Assembly (NCBI GenBank): GCA_000482765.1
Contig: AXWR01000001.1
Coordinates: forward strand, 62,001-126,000
Direction: 5' to 3'
DNA: 64,000 nucleotides
Origin: Meiothermus taiwanensis DSM 14542
GTDB taxonomy: Bacteria > Deinococcota > Deinococci > Deinococcales > Thermaceae
Below the pieces are notes generated by a model. It did not search any database. It was not told the DNA's origin and saw only the letters and a list, made by a program, of their open reading frames with translations. Below are positions 54,566-63,340 of the stretch, in pieces (position 1 is the first letter of the stretch; every line of letters starts with the position of its first letter). A program made the translations under genes and the position numbers.

Positions 54566-55927
54566 ATGGCACGAACCAAGCAGGACATACTGCAAGAGCT
54601 CAAAGAACAGCAGGTGCGCTTCCTGCGTTTACAGTTCACCGATATCCTGGGCATTAACAAGGTCGTCGAGCTACCGGTGAATCAGTTCGAAAAGGCGCTG
54701 GACGGCGAGATCATGTTCGATGGCTCCTCCATCGAGGGCTTTGGCCGCCGGGAGGTAGAGGAGTCGGATATGTTGCTAAAGCCGGACTACAACACCTTTG
54801 TGGTCTATCCGAGCGACCTCGAGCCCAGCACCAAAGGGGCCGTGGCCCGCCTCATCTGCGACATTGCCTACCCCGATGGCAAACCCTTTGAGGGCGACCC
54901 CCGGCAGGCGCTCAAGCGGCAGATTGAGCGGGCTCAGAAAAAAGGCTTCGACAACCTCTATGTGGGCAGCGAGGTGGAGTTCTTTTTGTTCAACCGCAGC
55001 CCAGAAGGCGGCCCCACCACCCATACCTACGACCGGGCCGGCTACTTCGACCTGGCCCCCACCGACAAAGGCGAGGAGGCCCGCCGGGATATGGTGGACA
55101 TGCTGGTGCGGATGGGTTTGCAGCTCGAGGCCGCCCACCACGAAGGGGCCCCCGGCCAGCACGAGATCGACCTCAAGTACACCGATGCCCTGCAGGCCGC
55201 CGACAACCTGACCACCCTCAAGTTTGTGGTCAAGCGCGTCGCCATCAACCACGGGCTGCACGCCACCTTTATGCCCAAACCCATCGCCGGCATCAACGGC
55301 TCGGGGTTGCATTTCCACCTTTCGCTCTTCAAAAATGGCGAAAATGCCTTTTATGAGCCAAAGGGGAAGCTCGAGGCCTGGCCCCACCAACTTTCCAAAA
55401 CCGCCCTGCAATTTATCGCCGGCCTCTTCGAGCACGCCGAGGGCATGGCCGCCATCACCAACCCGCTGGTCAACTCCTACAAGCGCCTGACCCCCGGCTA
55501 CGAGGCCCCTACCAGCGTGGCCTGGTCGGTCTCACACCGCAGCGCCATGATCCGGGTGCCCAAGCGGCGCGGCGTAGGCACCCGGGCCGAGTTTCGTTTC
55601 CCCGACCCCTCCTGCAACCCCTACCTGGCCCTGGCGGCAATCCTGGGGGCAGGCCTCGAGGGTATCGAGAACAACCTGACCCCCCCGCCGCCCATCGAGC
55701 GCGACGTATACGAGCTTTCGGTGCGCGACCGGCGCAAGTACCGCGTAAGCGAGATGCCCGGAACCCTGCGCGAGGCCCTCGAGGCCCTGCAAAAGAACCG
55801 GGTTATACGGGCTGCGCTGGGTGAGCAAATTTATAAAGATTTCCTACACGCCAAACAGGTGGAATGGAACTCTTACCGAATCGCAGTACACCAGTGGGAG
55901 CTTGACCAGTACTTGGCTGAGTACTAG
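54566..55927 (+). CDS. glnA: Glutamine synthetase, type I
   Basis: A 453-aa dodecameric ligase making glutamine from glutamate, ammonia and ATP. MFDGSSIEGFGR, YVGSEVEFFLFN, GINGSGLHFHLSLFKNG, NSYKRLTPGYEAPTSVAWS and RAEFRFPDPSCNPYLALAA are the nucleotide, metal and glutamate motifs. The adenylylation-site Tyr context of GSI-beta (NLYDLPPEE) is absent, so it is of the GSI-alpha form, as in Gram-positives and Thermus, and is not controlled by adenylylation. It links proline-derived glutamate with nitrogen assimilation. Confidence 0.97.
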   Translation: MARTKQDILQELKEQQVRFLRLQFTDILGINKVVELPVNQFEKALDGEIMFDGSSIEGFGRREVEESDMLLKPDYNTFVVYPSDLEPSTKGAVARLICDIAYPDGKPFEGDPRQALKRQIERAQKKGFDNLYVGSEVEFFLFNRSPEGGPTTHTYDRAGYFDLAPTDKGEEARRDMVDMLVRMGLQLEAAHHEGAPGQHEIDLKYTDALQAADNLTTLKFVVKRVAINHGLHATFMPKPIAGINGSGLHFHLSLFKNGENAFYEPKGKLEAWPHQLSKTALQFIAGLFEHAEGMAAITNPLVNSYKRLTPGYEAPTSVAWSVSHRSAMIRVPKRRGVGTRAEFRFPDPSCNPYLALAAILGAGLEGIENNLTPPPPIERDVYELSVRDRRKYRVSEMPGTLREALEALQKNRVIRAALGEQIYKDFLHAKQVEWNSYRIAVHQWELDQYLAEY

Positions 55928-55978
55928 CACAAAACGGAGGTTTTTGCTGGATTGCTTGTAAGATGAAAGGCTTCATCG

Positions 55979-56076
55979 GTGGTATGCGGCGGTCTTACCG
56001 AAGGGAGTGCTCTAGGATTCAAAAAGATAGCCTCTGGAGGTCTTTGCTTTAGATGATTATCTTTTTGAATCCAGTA
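55979..56076 (+). repeat. Dispersed palindromic repeat, copy F (5'-truncated)
   Basis: Begins inside the region after hairpin 1 (GGTATGCGGCGGTCTTACCG) and runs through GGATTCAAAAAGATA and its complement to CCAGTA near 56076. The right half is nearly identical to copies A and B. Confidence 0.8.
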
Positions 56077-56145
56077 CTACAACCAGCCAATGCCATTCCA
56101 CACGCATCCTGACCTGATTCAAGAATCATACAAAGCACCGGGAGA

Positions 56146-56184
56146 ATCTTGCATTTTTATCCAGGACGATCTTGCATTTTTATC
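56146..56184 (+). promoter_or_regulatory. 16-bp direct repeat upstream of livK
   Basis: ATCTTGCATTTTTATC at 56146-56161 and again at 56169-56184, identical, starting 23 bases apart (about two helix turns). It lies about 50 bases upstream of the -35 box, consistent with an activator or nitrogen/amino-acid regulator site. Confidence 0.6.
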
Positions 56185-56232
56185 AGAGTTGTGTAGGCTC
56201 ATATTGGCTGGTCAGCAGAACATCCCCCTAGA

Positions 56233-56263
56233 TTGACACAACACAGCATGGGTTAGGTAAAAT
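56233..56263 (+). promoter_or_regulatory. livK promoter
   Basis: TTGACA (56233-56238) and TAAAAT (56258-56263) with 19 bases between, followed by a 48-base leader with AGGAGGAA before ATG 56312. Confidence 0.6.
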
Positions 56264-56311
56264 AGGCCAGCCAGCTAAGGCTAAACTTGTTGTTCTTTAG
56301 GAGGAATCGGC

Positions 56312-57472
56312 ATGAAAAAGCTCGCAATTCTAGCACTGGGCGCATTGGCTCTGGGTGCAGCCTCGGCCCAGTCCAATGTGATCAAGATCGCTTCGGTCTC
56401 GCCCCTGTCCGGGCCCCAGTCGGGTCTAGGCACCGCCATCCAGCAGGGCGCTCAGATGGCTATTGAGGACGCCCAGGCCCGCTTCCAGCAGCTTGGCTTC
56501 CAGCTCCAGTTCGCCCCCCAGGACGATCAGGCCAACCCCGATGTGGGTGTGGCTGTGGCCCGGCGTATCGTTAACGACCCCGACCTTTTGGGAATCGTAG
56601 GTCACCTGAACTCAGGTGTGGCCATTCCAGCTTCGGAAATTTATAAAGACACCAACCTGGTGATGGTCTCCCCGGCCAACACCAACCCCCGGGTGACCGA
56701 CCGCGGCTACCTGAGCGTTAACCGCATCTGCGGCCGCGACGATGTGCAGGGCCCGGTGGGCGCCGAGTACGCTGTGAAAGTACTCAAGCGCAACCGCCTG
56801 TTCGTAATCCACGACAAGACCCCCTACGGCCAGGGCCTGGCCGAGGCCTTCGCAGCCCGTGCCAAAGAACTGGGTGCCAACATCGTGGCCCTGGTGGGTA
56901 CCGAGGAAGCCTCCAACTTCCAGCCCCTGATCCTCCAGATGCGCGCCCAGCGCCCCGACCTGGTCTACTACGGCGGTATCTACGACAAGGGCGGCGTGCT
57001 GGTCAAGCAGATGCGGGAGCGCGGCATCACAGCCACCTTCATGGGTGGTGACGGTCTGGACTCCTCCGACCTGGTCAAGATTGCCGGCGCAGCCTCCAAG
57101 GGTGTGCTCTACACCACCACCGCCGGCCCCATCAGCACCCTGCCCAAGGCTGCCGCTTTCGCCCAGCGCTACAAAGCCAAGTTCGGCAAAGACCCCGAGG
57201 CCTACGCGGTGTACGCTTTCGATGCCGCCAACGTGATTCTGAACGCCATCGAAGCTGCCATCAAGGCCAACAACGGCCGTAAACCCACCCGCGAGCAAGT
57301 GGCCCGGGCGGTGCGTGCGGTCAAGATGGACGGCCTTACCGGTCGCATTGAGTTTGACAGCAAGGGTGACCGTAAGCTTTCCGACTACTATGTCGTAGGT
57401 CTGAAAGAGGCCAAGTACCCTGGTGAAGTGCTGCGGGTGATTCAGTTCGCACCCCCGGCTGCTCGCCAGTAA
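56312..57472 (+). CDS. livK: Branched-chain amino acid ABC transporter, substrate-binding protein
   Basis: A 386-aa periplasmic-type binding protein. Signal peptide MKKLAILALGALALGAASAQ, then the Leu/Ile/Val-binding fold with KIASVSPLSGPQSGLGTAIQQGAQMAIED, GIVGHLNSGVAIPASEIY and YAVYAFDAANVILNAIEAA. It captures branched-chain amino acids (or a close relative such as urea or amides) for the LivHMGF importer 440 bases downstream. A strong terminator follows, so the binding protein is made in excess, as is usual. Confidence 0.94.
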   Translation: MKKLAILALGALALGAASAQSNVIKIASVSPLSGPQSGLGTAIQQGAQMAIEDAQARFQQLGFQLQFAPQDDQANPDVGVAVARRIVNDPDLLGIVGHLNSGVAIPASEIYKDTNLVMVSPANTNPRVTDRGYLSVNRICGRDDVQGPVGAEYAVKVLKRNRLFVIHDKTPYGQGLAEAFAARAKELGANIVALVGTEEASNFQPLILQMRAQRPDLVYYGGIYDKGGVLVKQMRERGITATFMGGDGLDSSDLVKIAGAASKGVLYTTTAGPISTLPKAAAFAQRYKAKFGKDPEAYAVYAFDAANVILNAIEAAIKANNGRKPTREQVARAVRAVKMDGLTGRIEFDSKGDRKLSDYYVVGLKEAKYPGEVLRVIQFAPPAARQ

Positions 57473-57491
57473 GGTTGCTTACCCGCCAAAG

Positions 57492-57516
57492 GCCCCCGTT
57501 CACGCGGGGGCTTTTT
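57492..57516 (+). terminator. Terminator of livK
   Basis: GCCCCCG (57492-57498) pairs with CGGGGGC (57505-57511), followed by TTTTT. Confidence 0.92.
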
Positions 57517-57525
57517 GGTTGCTTA

Positions 57526-57639
57526 TACCGGATTCAAAAAGATAATCTTCAAACAAAAAGCATTCAGGGGCGGCTTCGCCCTCCGCTATGCGGACAACTT
57601 CGGTCAGGTTGTCCGGTGCCGAACCAACCGAATCTGGTA
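57526..57639 (-). repeat. Dispersed palindromic repeat, copy G (inverted)
   Basis: On the minus strand it runs from TACCAGATTCGGTTGG to GAATCCGGTA. It carries the TCCGCATAGCGGAGGGCGAA module also seen in copy D, and hairpin 2 in part. Confidence 0.8.
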
Positions 57640-57748
57640 TTACAACCAACCCTTATAGCTTTACGTTGCTTCAGGAAAACCTTCAGGTACGATACACAGA
57701 AACCCCCATGCTCCAGCCGGCGGTTCAAACTTTGTACGGAAATATCAA

Positions 57749-57810
57749 AAAACTGACTCAATGGTCAGTTTTATCCAAATTTCAGCACTGCCAACCTGTT
57801 GTCAGGTTGG
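57749..57810 (+). promoter_or_regulatory. Two perfect hairpins upstream of livH
   Basis: AAAACTGAC/GTCAGTTTT (nine base pairs, six-base gap; 57749-57772) and CCAACCTG/CAGGTTGG (eight base pairs, four-base loop; 57791-57810). Possible operator or attenuator upstream of the livHMGF operon. Confidence 0.5.
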
Positions 57811-57886
57811 TTTGCAGCCTATATACTCTGGCAGGCTAAAGCTGGAAAAGAACGCACGCTTGTATGAGTTTTTATGCGTGTGTTCG

Positions 57887-57892
57887 TATAAT
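57887..57892 (+). promoter_or_regulatory. -10 element of livHMGF
   Basis: Perfect TATAAT; no clear -35 at 17 bases. GGGAGG at 57905 then sets the TTG start at 57916. Confidence 0.55.
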
Positions 57893-57915
57893 CATAAAAG
57901 ACTAGGGAGGTTTAC

Positions 57916-58896
57916 TTGACGGTTGCAGATCTGTTTGCCATCCTACCGCAAACCCTGCTCGAGGGTCTGCTCTTGGGGTTCGTATACGCCATGGTGGCCC
58001 TGGGATACACCATGGTGTATGGGGTGTTGGGGCTGATTAATTTTGCCCACTCCGAGGTGTTCATGATCGGGGCGGTGATCGGCCTCGAGGTCTTCCGCTT
58101 CTGGGGCAATCCCGAATCACCGGTGATCGCCAATCCGTTCTTGCTGCTCTTGGTGGCTCTGATTTTTGCCGCGGTGGGTTCGGGCATCATGGCTGTTTTG
58201 GTCGAGCGCTTCGCCTACCGGCCCCTGCGCAAACGAGGCAGCAAAAACATTCTAGTGCCCATGATCACGGCCATTGGGGTCTCTTTTTTGTTGCAAGACC
58301 TGACCCGTATCTACGCCGCGCTGCGCCACAACGAGTTCAACATGCAGTACCGCACCTACGACGCCTTGAACCAGACCTTTGAGCTGCCCTTCCAGACCAT
58401 CATCCAGGTCAAGGGCATCATCATCATAGTGGTTTCCATCCTGATGCTCATCGGGCTCACCTACCTGGTCAACCGCACCAAGCTGGGCAAGGCCATCCGG
58501 GCTGTCTCCCAAGATATGCAGACGGCCTCCCTGATGGGCATCAACCCCGATGTGATCATCTCGCGCACCTTTTTGATCGGGGGTTCGCTGGGTGGGGTGG
58601 CGGGGGTTTTGTTTGGCCTGCTCTATACCAACGTAACCCCCTACTCCGGGGTGCTGCCAGGGCTCAAAGCCTTTACCTCGGCGGTGCTGGGTGGCATTGG
58701 CAACATCCCGGGGGCTATGGTCGGGGGGCTTATTCTGGGCCAGCTCGAGACCCTTTCGGGCACCTACCTGCCCTTTCTAACCAACGGCAACTTTGGCACC
58801 GAATACAAAGATGTGTTTGCTTTCCTAACCCTGGTGCTGCTGTTGCTGTTCAGACCACAAGGCATCTTTGGTCAGAATGTGAGTGAAAAGGTATGA
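57916..58896 (+). CDS. livH: Branched-chain amino acid ABC transporter permease LivH
   Basis: A 326-aa permease with about eight helices. TTG 57916 has GGGAGG five bases upstream. The opening LLEGLLLGFVYAMVALGYTMVYGVLGLINFAHSEVFMIGA is the LivH signature; IRAVSQDMQTASLMGINPD is the coupling loop that contacts the ATPases. First gene of livHMGF; its stop overlaps livM by four bases. Confidence 0.95.
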   Translation: MTVADLFAILPQTLLEGLLLGFVYAMVALGYTMVYGVLGLINFAHSEVFMIGAVIGLEVFRFWGNPESPVIANPFLLLLVALIFAAVGSGIMAVLVERFAYRPLRKRGSKNILVPMITAIGVSFLLQDLTRIYAALRHNEFNMQYRTYDALNQTFELPFQTIIQVKGIIIIVVSILMLIGLTYLVNRTKLGKAIRAVSQDMQTASLMGINPDVIISRTFLIGGSLGGVAGVLFGLLYTNVTPYSGVLPGLKAFTSAVLGGIGNIPGAMVGGLILGQLETLSGTYLPFLTNGNFGTEYKDVFAFLTLVLLLLFRPQGIFGQNVSEKV

Positions 58897-60326
58897 GCCC
58901 ATTCATGCTTCCTTTTACCGTGGCCTTCACGGCCCTCTCCATGCTCGGGGCCTTTCTAGCACCTGAAAATGGGCTGACCAACCTGGCCATGCTGCTCTCG
59001 GTTGGGCTCGTCAGCCTGGGCCGGCTGCCCACCGCCTGGCGCTCGGGCTTGCTGGCCGCACTGGCCTTGGCCCTGACCCTGCTGCTGCGGCTCAATCCTG
59101 ACGACAAGCTGGCCTTCTACGGCCTGCTGGGCGTGCTGGTCGCAGCCTTTTTGCTCCCCAATTTGAGCCGGTTGGTACGCATCGCCCTGGGCGTAGCCAT
59201 CCTGTTTATTGCCGTGCCCATCGCCGGGCTTACCAACTCGTTCCTGTTCGAACTGGGCATCCAGATCGGGATTTTTGCCGCGCTGGCGCTGGGCCTTAAC
59301 GTGGTGGTTGGACAGGCCGGGCTACTCGACCTGGGGTTTGCGGCCTTTTTCGCCATCGGGGCCTACACCTGGGGCATCTTCGGCTCACCGCAGGCGGCCC
59401 AGTTCATCCCCGGTTACCCCTCCGAGGGCCTGCCCGGCAACTACCTGTACCTGTTTATGGCGCTGGCCGTTATTACGGCGGCCATTACCGGGGTGCTGAT
59501 CGGCTTGCCGGCCCTGCGCTTGCGGGGCGACTACCTGGCCATCGTAACCCTGGGCCTGGGTGAGGTGGTACGGGTTTTCGCCAACAACCTCGATAAGCCC
59601 CTCAACATCACCAATGGCCCCCAGGGCATCACCCCGGTCAACCGACCGGAGGTAGGGCCGCTTGCCGAGTTCCTGCGGGCCATTGGGGCCGAGCGCCTGT
59701 ACGGTCGGCCCATTGACGAATCCATTGCCTATGCGTTTTTCTTCTATCTGCTGGTGCTGCTGGTCATCGGCATTGTGGTGCTGGTAAACATCCGGCTGGC
59801 CAACTCCCGCTTCGGACGGGCCTGGGTGGCCATCCGCGAGGACGAAATTGCCGCCAAGGCCATGGGCATTCCACTGCTGCCTACCAAGCTGCTGGCTTTC
59901 GCCACCGGTGCAGCTTTCTCCGGTGCGATGGGGGCAATTTTCGCCGCCAAGCAGACCTTCGTAAGCCCCGAGTCCTTTACCCTGCAAGCCTCGATTAATA
60001 TCCTGGCTTTCGTGATTCTGGGGGGCATGGGCTCCATCGGTGGCGCGGTGGTGGGTGCGGCAGCGGTCACAGTGCTCAACATCGGCATCCTCAAGGACTT
60101 CTCCGACCTCCTGAACACCTGGCGCCAGACCGGGGTGACCATCCTGGGATACAACATGGCCAACCTACCACCCCAGCTTAACCCTGCCAAGTACGAGCGC
60201 CTGGTCTTCGGTTTGATTCTGATTCTGATGATGATCTTCAGGCCCGAGGGGCTTATACCCGAGCAGAGACACCGGGCCGAGCTACAGGAAGCCCGTCAGG
60301 AAGCCAAGGAAGGCGGTGGCAAATGA
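58893..60326 (+). CDS. livM: Branched-chain amino acid ABC transporter permease LivM
   Basis: A 477-aa permease with about eleven helices. After an extended N-terminal region of extra helices (about 1-105) come the typical LGLNVVVGQAGLLDLGFAAFFAIGAYTWG and the coupling loop AWVAIREDEIAAKAMGI, then AASINILAFVILGGMGSIGG-type end. The extra N-terminal helices make it longer than common LivM (about 300-420). Overlaps livH and livG by ATGA junctions. Confidence 0.95.
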   Translation: MSPFMLPFTVAFTALSMLGAFLAPENGLTNLAMLLSVGLVSLGRLPTAWRSGLLAALALALTLLLRLNPDDKLAFYGLLGVLVAAFLLPNLSRLVRIALGVAILFIAVPIAGLTNSFLFELGIQIGIFAALALGLNVVVGQAGLLDLGFAAFFAIGAYTWGIFGSPQAAQFIPGYPSEGLPGNYLYLFMALAVITAAITGVLIGLPALRLRGDYLAIVTLGLGEVVRVFANNLDKPLNITNGPQGITPVNRPEVGPLAEFLRAIGAERLYGRPIDESIAYAFFFYLLVLLVIGIVVLVNIRLANSRFGRAWVAIREDEIAAKAMGIPLLPTKLLAFATGAAFSGAMGAIFAAKQTFVSPESFTLQASINILAFVILGGMGSIGGAVVGAAAVTVLNIGILKDFSDLLNTWRQTGVTILGYNMANLPPQLNPAKYERLVFGLILILMMIFRPEGLIPEQRHRAELQEARQEAKEGGGK

Positions 60327-61129
60327 GCGAACTGGCCCTGGACGTACAAAACGCCACCAAAAAGTTTGGCGGCTTGGTGGCGGTTAACAACGTGAGCCTG
60401 CAGGTACGCCCTCGAGAAATCTTCTCGGTGATTGGCCCCAACGGGGCCGGCAAGACCACCTTTTTCAACCTGCTGACCGGAATTTACAAGCCCGATACCG
60501 GCAAGGTGCTGTTCTTTGGCAAAGACATTACCGGCTACTCACCCGATCGGGTGGCTCGCACCGGAATTGGTCGCACCTTTCAGAACATCCGGCTGTTCAA
60601 GGCCATGACCGTGCTGGAGAACGTGTTGGTGGGACACCACAGCCTTACACACCAGAGCTACCTGGACGTGCTGCTGCATACGCCGCGTTTCCACGCCTCG
60701 GAGCGGAAGGCGAAAGAGCGGGCCATGGAGCTGCTGGCCTATATGAACCTGGACAAGCGGGCCGAGGAGCTGGCCTCGGGGCTTTCGTATGGTGAGCAGC
60801 GTCGCCTCGAGATTGCCCGGGCCCTGGCCTTGGAGCCCAAGCTGCTCTTTCTGGACGAACCAGCGGCTGGTATGAACGAGCAAGAGACCGAAGACCTCAA
60901 GATGCGCGTACGCAAGCTGCGCGACGACCTGGGCCTGACCATCGTGCTGATCGAGCACGACATGGCCATGGTGATGAGCATCTCGGATCGGATTGCGGTG
61001 CTCGAGTACGGCTCCAAGATTGCCGAGGGGCTGCCGGCCGAGATCCGCAACAACCCCAAGGTAATCGAAGCCTATCTGGGCCGGGGCGCCGCAGGGCAGG
61101 CTGGAGGGGGTGCCCATGCCTCTGCTTGA
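60323..61129 (+). CDS. livG: Branched-chain amino acid ABC transporter ATPase LivG
   Basis: A 268-aa ATPase. Walker A GPNGAGKTT, signature LSYGEQRRLEIARALA, Walker B LLFLDEPAAGMN and switch His in VLIEHDMAMVM. The RVARTGIGRTFQNIRLFK segment after the P-loop is typical of LivG. Start ATG overlaps the livM stop. Confidence 0.96.
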   Translation: MSELALDVQNATKKFGGLVAVNNVSLQVRPREIFSVIGPNGAGKTTFFNLLTGIYKPDTGKVLFFGKDITGYSPDRVARTGIGRTFQNIRLFKAMTVLENVLVGHHSLTHQSYLDVLLHTPRFHASERKAKERAMELLAYMNLDKRAEELASGLSYGEQRRLEIARALALEPKLLFLDEPAAGMNEQETEDLKMRVRKLRDDLGLTIVLIEHDMAMVMSISDRIAVLEYGSKIAEGLPAEIRNNPKVIEAYLGRGAAGQAGGGAHASA

Positions 61130-61829
61130 AGTTAAGGACATCCACACCTACTACGGTCACATCCACGCGCTCAAGGGCGTCTCGCTCACGGTGGAGGAGG
61201 GTGAGATTGTGACCCTGATTGGTGCCAACGGCGCGGGCAAAAGCACCACCCTGCGCACCATCAGCGGAATGAACAAGCCCCGCAAGGGCGAGGTGGTGTA
61301 CCAGGGCAACCCCATCCACAAACTGCCTGCCGACAAGATTGTGGGGCTGGGCATTGGGCACGTGCCCGAAGGACGGCGCATCTTCCCCCGCATGACGGTG
61401 GAGGAGAACCTCGAGATGGGCGGCTTTCTGATCCGCGACCCCAAGGTGCTGCAGGAGCGCAAGGAGCAGGCCTTTACCCTCTTCCCCCGCCTGGCCGAGC
61501 GCCGCAACCAGAAGGGGGGCACGCTTTCGGGTGGCGAGCAGCAGATGCTGGCGATCGGTCGCGCCCTGATGCAAGACCCCAAGCTGCTGCTGATGGACGA
61601 GCCCTCGATGGGCCTGGCCCCGGTGCTGGTGGATTTTATCTTCGAGATCATCCAGAAGCTCAATCAGCAGGGCAAAACCATTCTGCTGGTAGAGCAGAAC
61701 GCCCGCCTGGCCCTGCAGATTGCCCACCGGGGCTACGTTTTGCAGACCGGACAGCTCACCATGAGCGGCCCAGCTAAAGAGCTGGCGGCCCGGCCTGAAA
61801 TCCAGGAAGCCTATCTGGGTGGGCACTAG
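61116..61829 (+). CDS. livF: Branched-chain amino acid ABC transporter ATPase LivF
   Basis: A 237-aa ATPase. Walker A GANGAGKST, VPEGRRIFPRMTVEENLEMG (LivF hallmark), signature LSGGEQQMLAIGRALM, Walker B LLLMDEPSMGLAP and VEQNARLAL with Gln-Asn at the switch position, as usual for LivF. ATG 61116 has GGAGGGGG upstream; the gene overlaps livG by 14 bases. Confidence 0.96.
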   Translation: MPLLEVKDIHTYYGHIHALKGVSLTVEEGEIVTLIGANGAGKSTTLRTISGMNKPRKGEVVYQGNPIHKLPADKIVGLGIGHVPEGRRIFPRMTVEENLEMGGFLIRDPKVLQERKEQAFTLFPRLAERRNQKGGTLSGGEQQMLAIGRALMQDPKLLLMDEPSMGLAPVLVDFIFEIIQKLNQQGKTILLVEQNARLALQIAHRGYVLQTGQLTMSGPAKELAARPEIQEAYLGGH

Positions 61830-61846
61830 CCTTGGAGGAGCGAGTT

Positions 61847-62191
61847 ATGAAAACCAAGCATGCCCAGTCCGCCAGCCTGAAGGGCCTCGAGGTGCCCGGC
61901 GCGGTGCTGCGCCCTTTTGCCGGTGAGCAGCTGATGCTCATGCGGGCCGAGGGCAAAGCAGGCTGGCCCCTGGCCGCCCACGCCCACCCCCACGAGCAGA
62001 TCACCCTGGTGGTCTCGGGGCGGCTGCGGATGCGGGTTGGAGAGGAGTGGCTCGAGCTCGGTGCAGGCGATATAGTGCACGTCCCCTCCAACGTGGAGCA
62101 CGAGGTGCTCTTCCTCGAGGACAGCGTGGTGTTTGACGCCTTTCACCCAGTGCGGCAGGATTTGCTCGAGCGCCTCGAGGCCCCAAAATAG
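61847..62191 (+). CDS. Cupin-domain protein
   Basis: A 114-aa single-domain beta-barrel. HAHPHEQITLVVSGRLRMRV is cupin motif 1 (two His, Glu) and VHVPSNVEHEVLFLED is motif 2 (His). GGAGGAG precedes ATG 61847. It sits 17 bases after livF and is probably in the same transcript. A metal-binding isomerase, dioxygenase or sensor role is possible. Confidence 0.88.
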   Translation: MKTKHAQSASLKGLEVPGAVLRPFAGEQLMLMRAEGKAGWPLAAHAHPHEQITLVVSGRLRMRVGEEWLELGAGDIVHVPSNVEHEVLFLEDSVVFDAFHPVRQDLLERLEAPK

Positions 62192-62196
62192 TCCCC

Positions 62197-62742
62197 ATGC
62201 AGCAGGAGGTCACCACCTACTACCTCGAGATCTGCGCCCCCCATGAGCTACGCCCTAAGCGCGTTGAGATGGAGGGGTTGCTGCTTATCAAAGCCGAAAT
62301 TCCCAGCGCCGAGTTGCAGCATTTTCTGTATCGCAGCGTGGGCGGCAACTGGTACTGGTACGAAAAGGCCGACTGGACGTATAAGCAGTGGCTCGAGTAC
62401 GCGCAAAACCCCCACCTGCACACCTGGATGCTGCTTCTAAAAGGCACGCCAGCGGGTTACTTTCAGCTCGAGGTGCAGCCAGACCACCAGGTGCAGATCG
62501 TGTATTTTGGCCTGCTGCCGCAGTTTGGCGGGATGGGGCTGGGGGGCCACCTCTTGACCTGTGCGCTCGAGGAAGCCTGGCGGCTGGGAGCGAAAAGGGT
62601 CTGGGTGCACACCTGCTCGCTGGATAGCCCAGCCGCCCTGGCCAACTACCAGGCCCGGGGTATGCAGCTCTACAAAACCGAGACCAGGCTGATGGAGATC
62701 CCCGACCAAACCCCCGGCCCCTGGCCCGGGGCTTATGGCTAG
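62197..62742 (+). CDS. GNAT-family N-acetyltransferase
   Basis: A 181-aa acetyltransferase. VYFGLLPQFGGMGLGGHLLTCALEEAW holds the acetyl-CoA loop (with GGMGLGG) and VWVHTCSLDSPAALANYQARGM the C-terminal strand and helix. The N-terminal half (WYWYEKADWTYKQWLEYAQN) recalls small amino-acid or amine acetyltransferases. Six bases after the cupin gene, likely co-transcribed with liv. Its stop overlaps that of the YkvA gene by four bases. Confidence 0.9.
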   Translation: MQQEVTTYYLEICAPHELRPKRVEMEGLLLIKAEIPSAELQHFLYRSVGGNWYWYEKADWTYKQWLEYAQNPHLHTWMLLLKGTPAGYFQLEVQPDHQVQIVYFGLLPQFGGMGLGGHLLTCALEEAWRLGAKRVWVHTCSLDSPAALANYQARGMQLYKTETRLMEIPDQTPGPWPGAYG

Positions 62743-63116
62743 GTGGGCGACAGCTCGCCAAACCACTCAGCTGCCTTGCGCCGGGCCTGCTCCTTGATGG
62801 CAGGGGTGATGTAGGCGGCTACCGTAGCGATGGCCGCCAGTAGAACGCTCAAATCGTCGGTGAAGCCCACCAGCGGGGCCAGGTCGGCCACCAGATCGAA
62901 GGGCAGGATAAAGTAAACCAGCGCGCCCACGATGGTGCGCTTGGCCCAGGCCGGGGTCTCCGGGCGCTTCAGGGTGTAGTAGAGCCAGAGGGCTTTTTCC
63001 ACCACCTCGCGCCCCGCCATGCGAGCGAACCTTCGCAGCTTGCGCCAGAAGGCGGCCTCGCTGTAGCGCTCGGTAGGTTGGATGGGCACGGCCTCGAGCT
63101 TCTGCAATTCTCCCAT
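62739..63116 (-). CDS. YkvA / DUF1232 family membrane protein
   Basis: A 125-aa protein from ATG 63116 with GAGGAGGGG upstream. PAWAKRTIVGALVYFILPFDLVADLAPLVGFTDDLSVLLAAI is the DUF1232 core: a membrane-associated helix pair with the conserved FILPFDLVADLAPLVGFTDD. Function unknown. Some members are in stress or membrane homeostasis. Confidence 0.92.
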   Translation of the reverse strand: MGELQKLEAVPIQPTERYSEAAFWRKLRRFARMAGREVVEKALWLYYTLKRPETPAWAKRTIVGALVYFILPFDLVADLAPLVGFTDDLSVLLAAIATVAAYITPAIKEQARRKAAEWFGELSPT

Positions 63117-63340
63117 AAACCCCTCCTCTAGATGGTAGCAATTCCTCGACCAGATGGATGAGTTGGGTTCAAAAATGTAACCCAAGCTGCAAGATTGAGC
63201 ACCCTTCTTTCCTTATGCTAACCTCGTCTTACAAGCAGCGTTCACCTGCAATCGGATGCCCAAGCAGTTCCCTTTCTTTGGAACCCTGCTAAATCCTGTG
63301 GGCTGACGTTGCAGGCAGCGACTGCAAAGGAGGAATAAGC

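Larger units (their letters stand above)
55928..56311. other. Gene-free stretch of 384 bases before livK
   Basis: Holds repeat copy F, a 16-base direct repeat at 56146 and 56169, and the livK promoter and ribosome site. No coding frame. Confidence 0.75.
57473..57915. other. Gene-free stretch of 443 bases between livK and livH
   Basis: Holds the livK terminator, inverted repeat copy G, two perfect hairpins (57749-57772 and 57791-57810) and the livH promoter. Small open frames here are not coding. Confidence 0.75.

Noticed and set aside
56146-56184. CRISPR array
   Set aside because: Only two 16-base units with a seven-base gap; no array, no cas genes. Regulator sites are a better reading.
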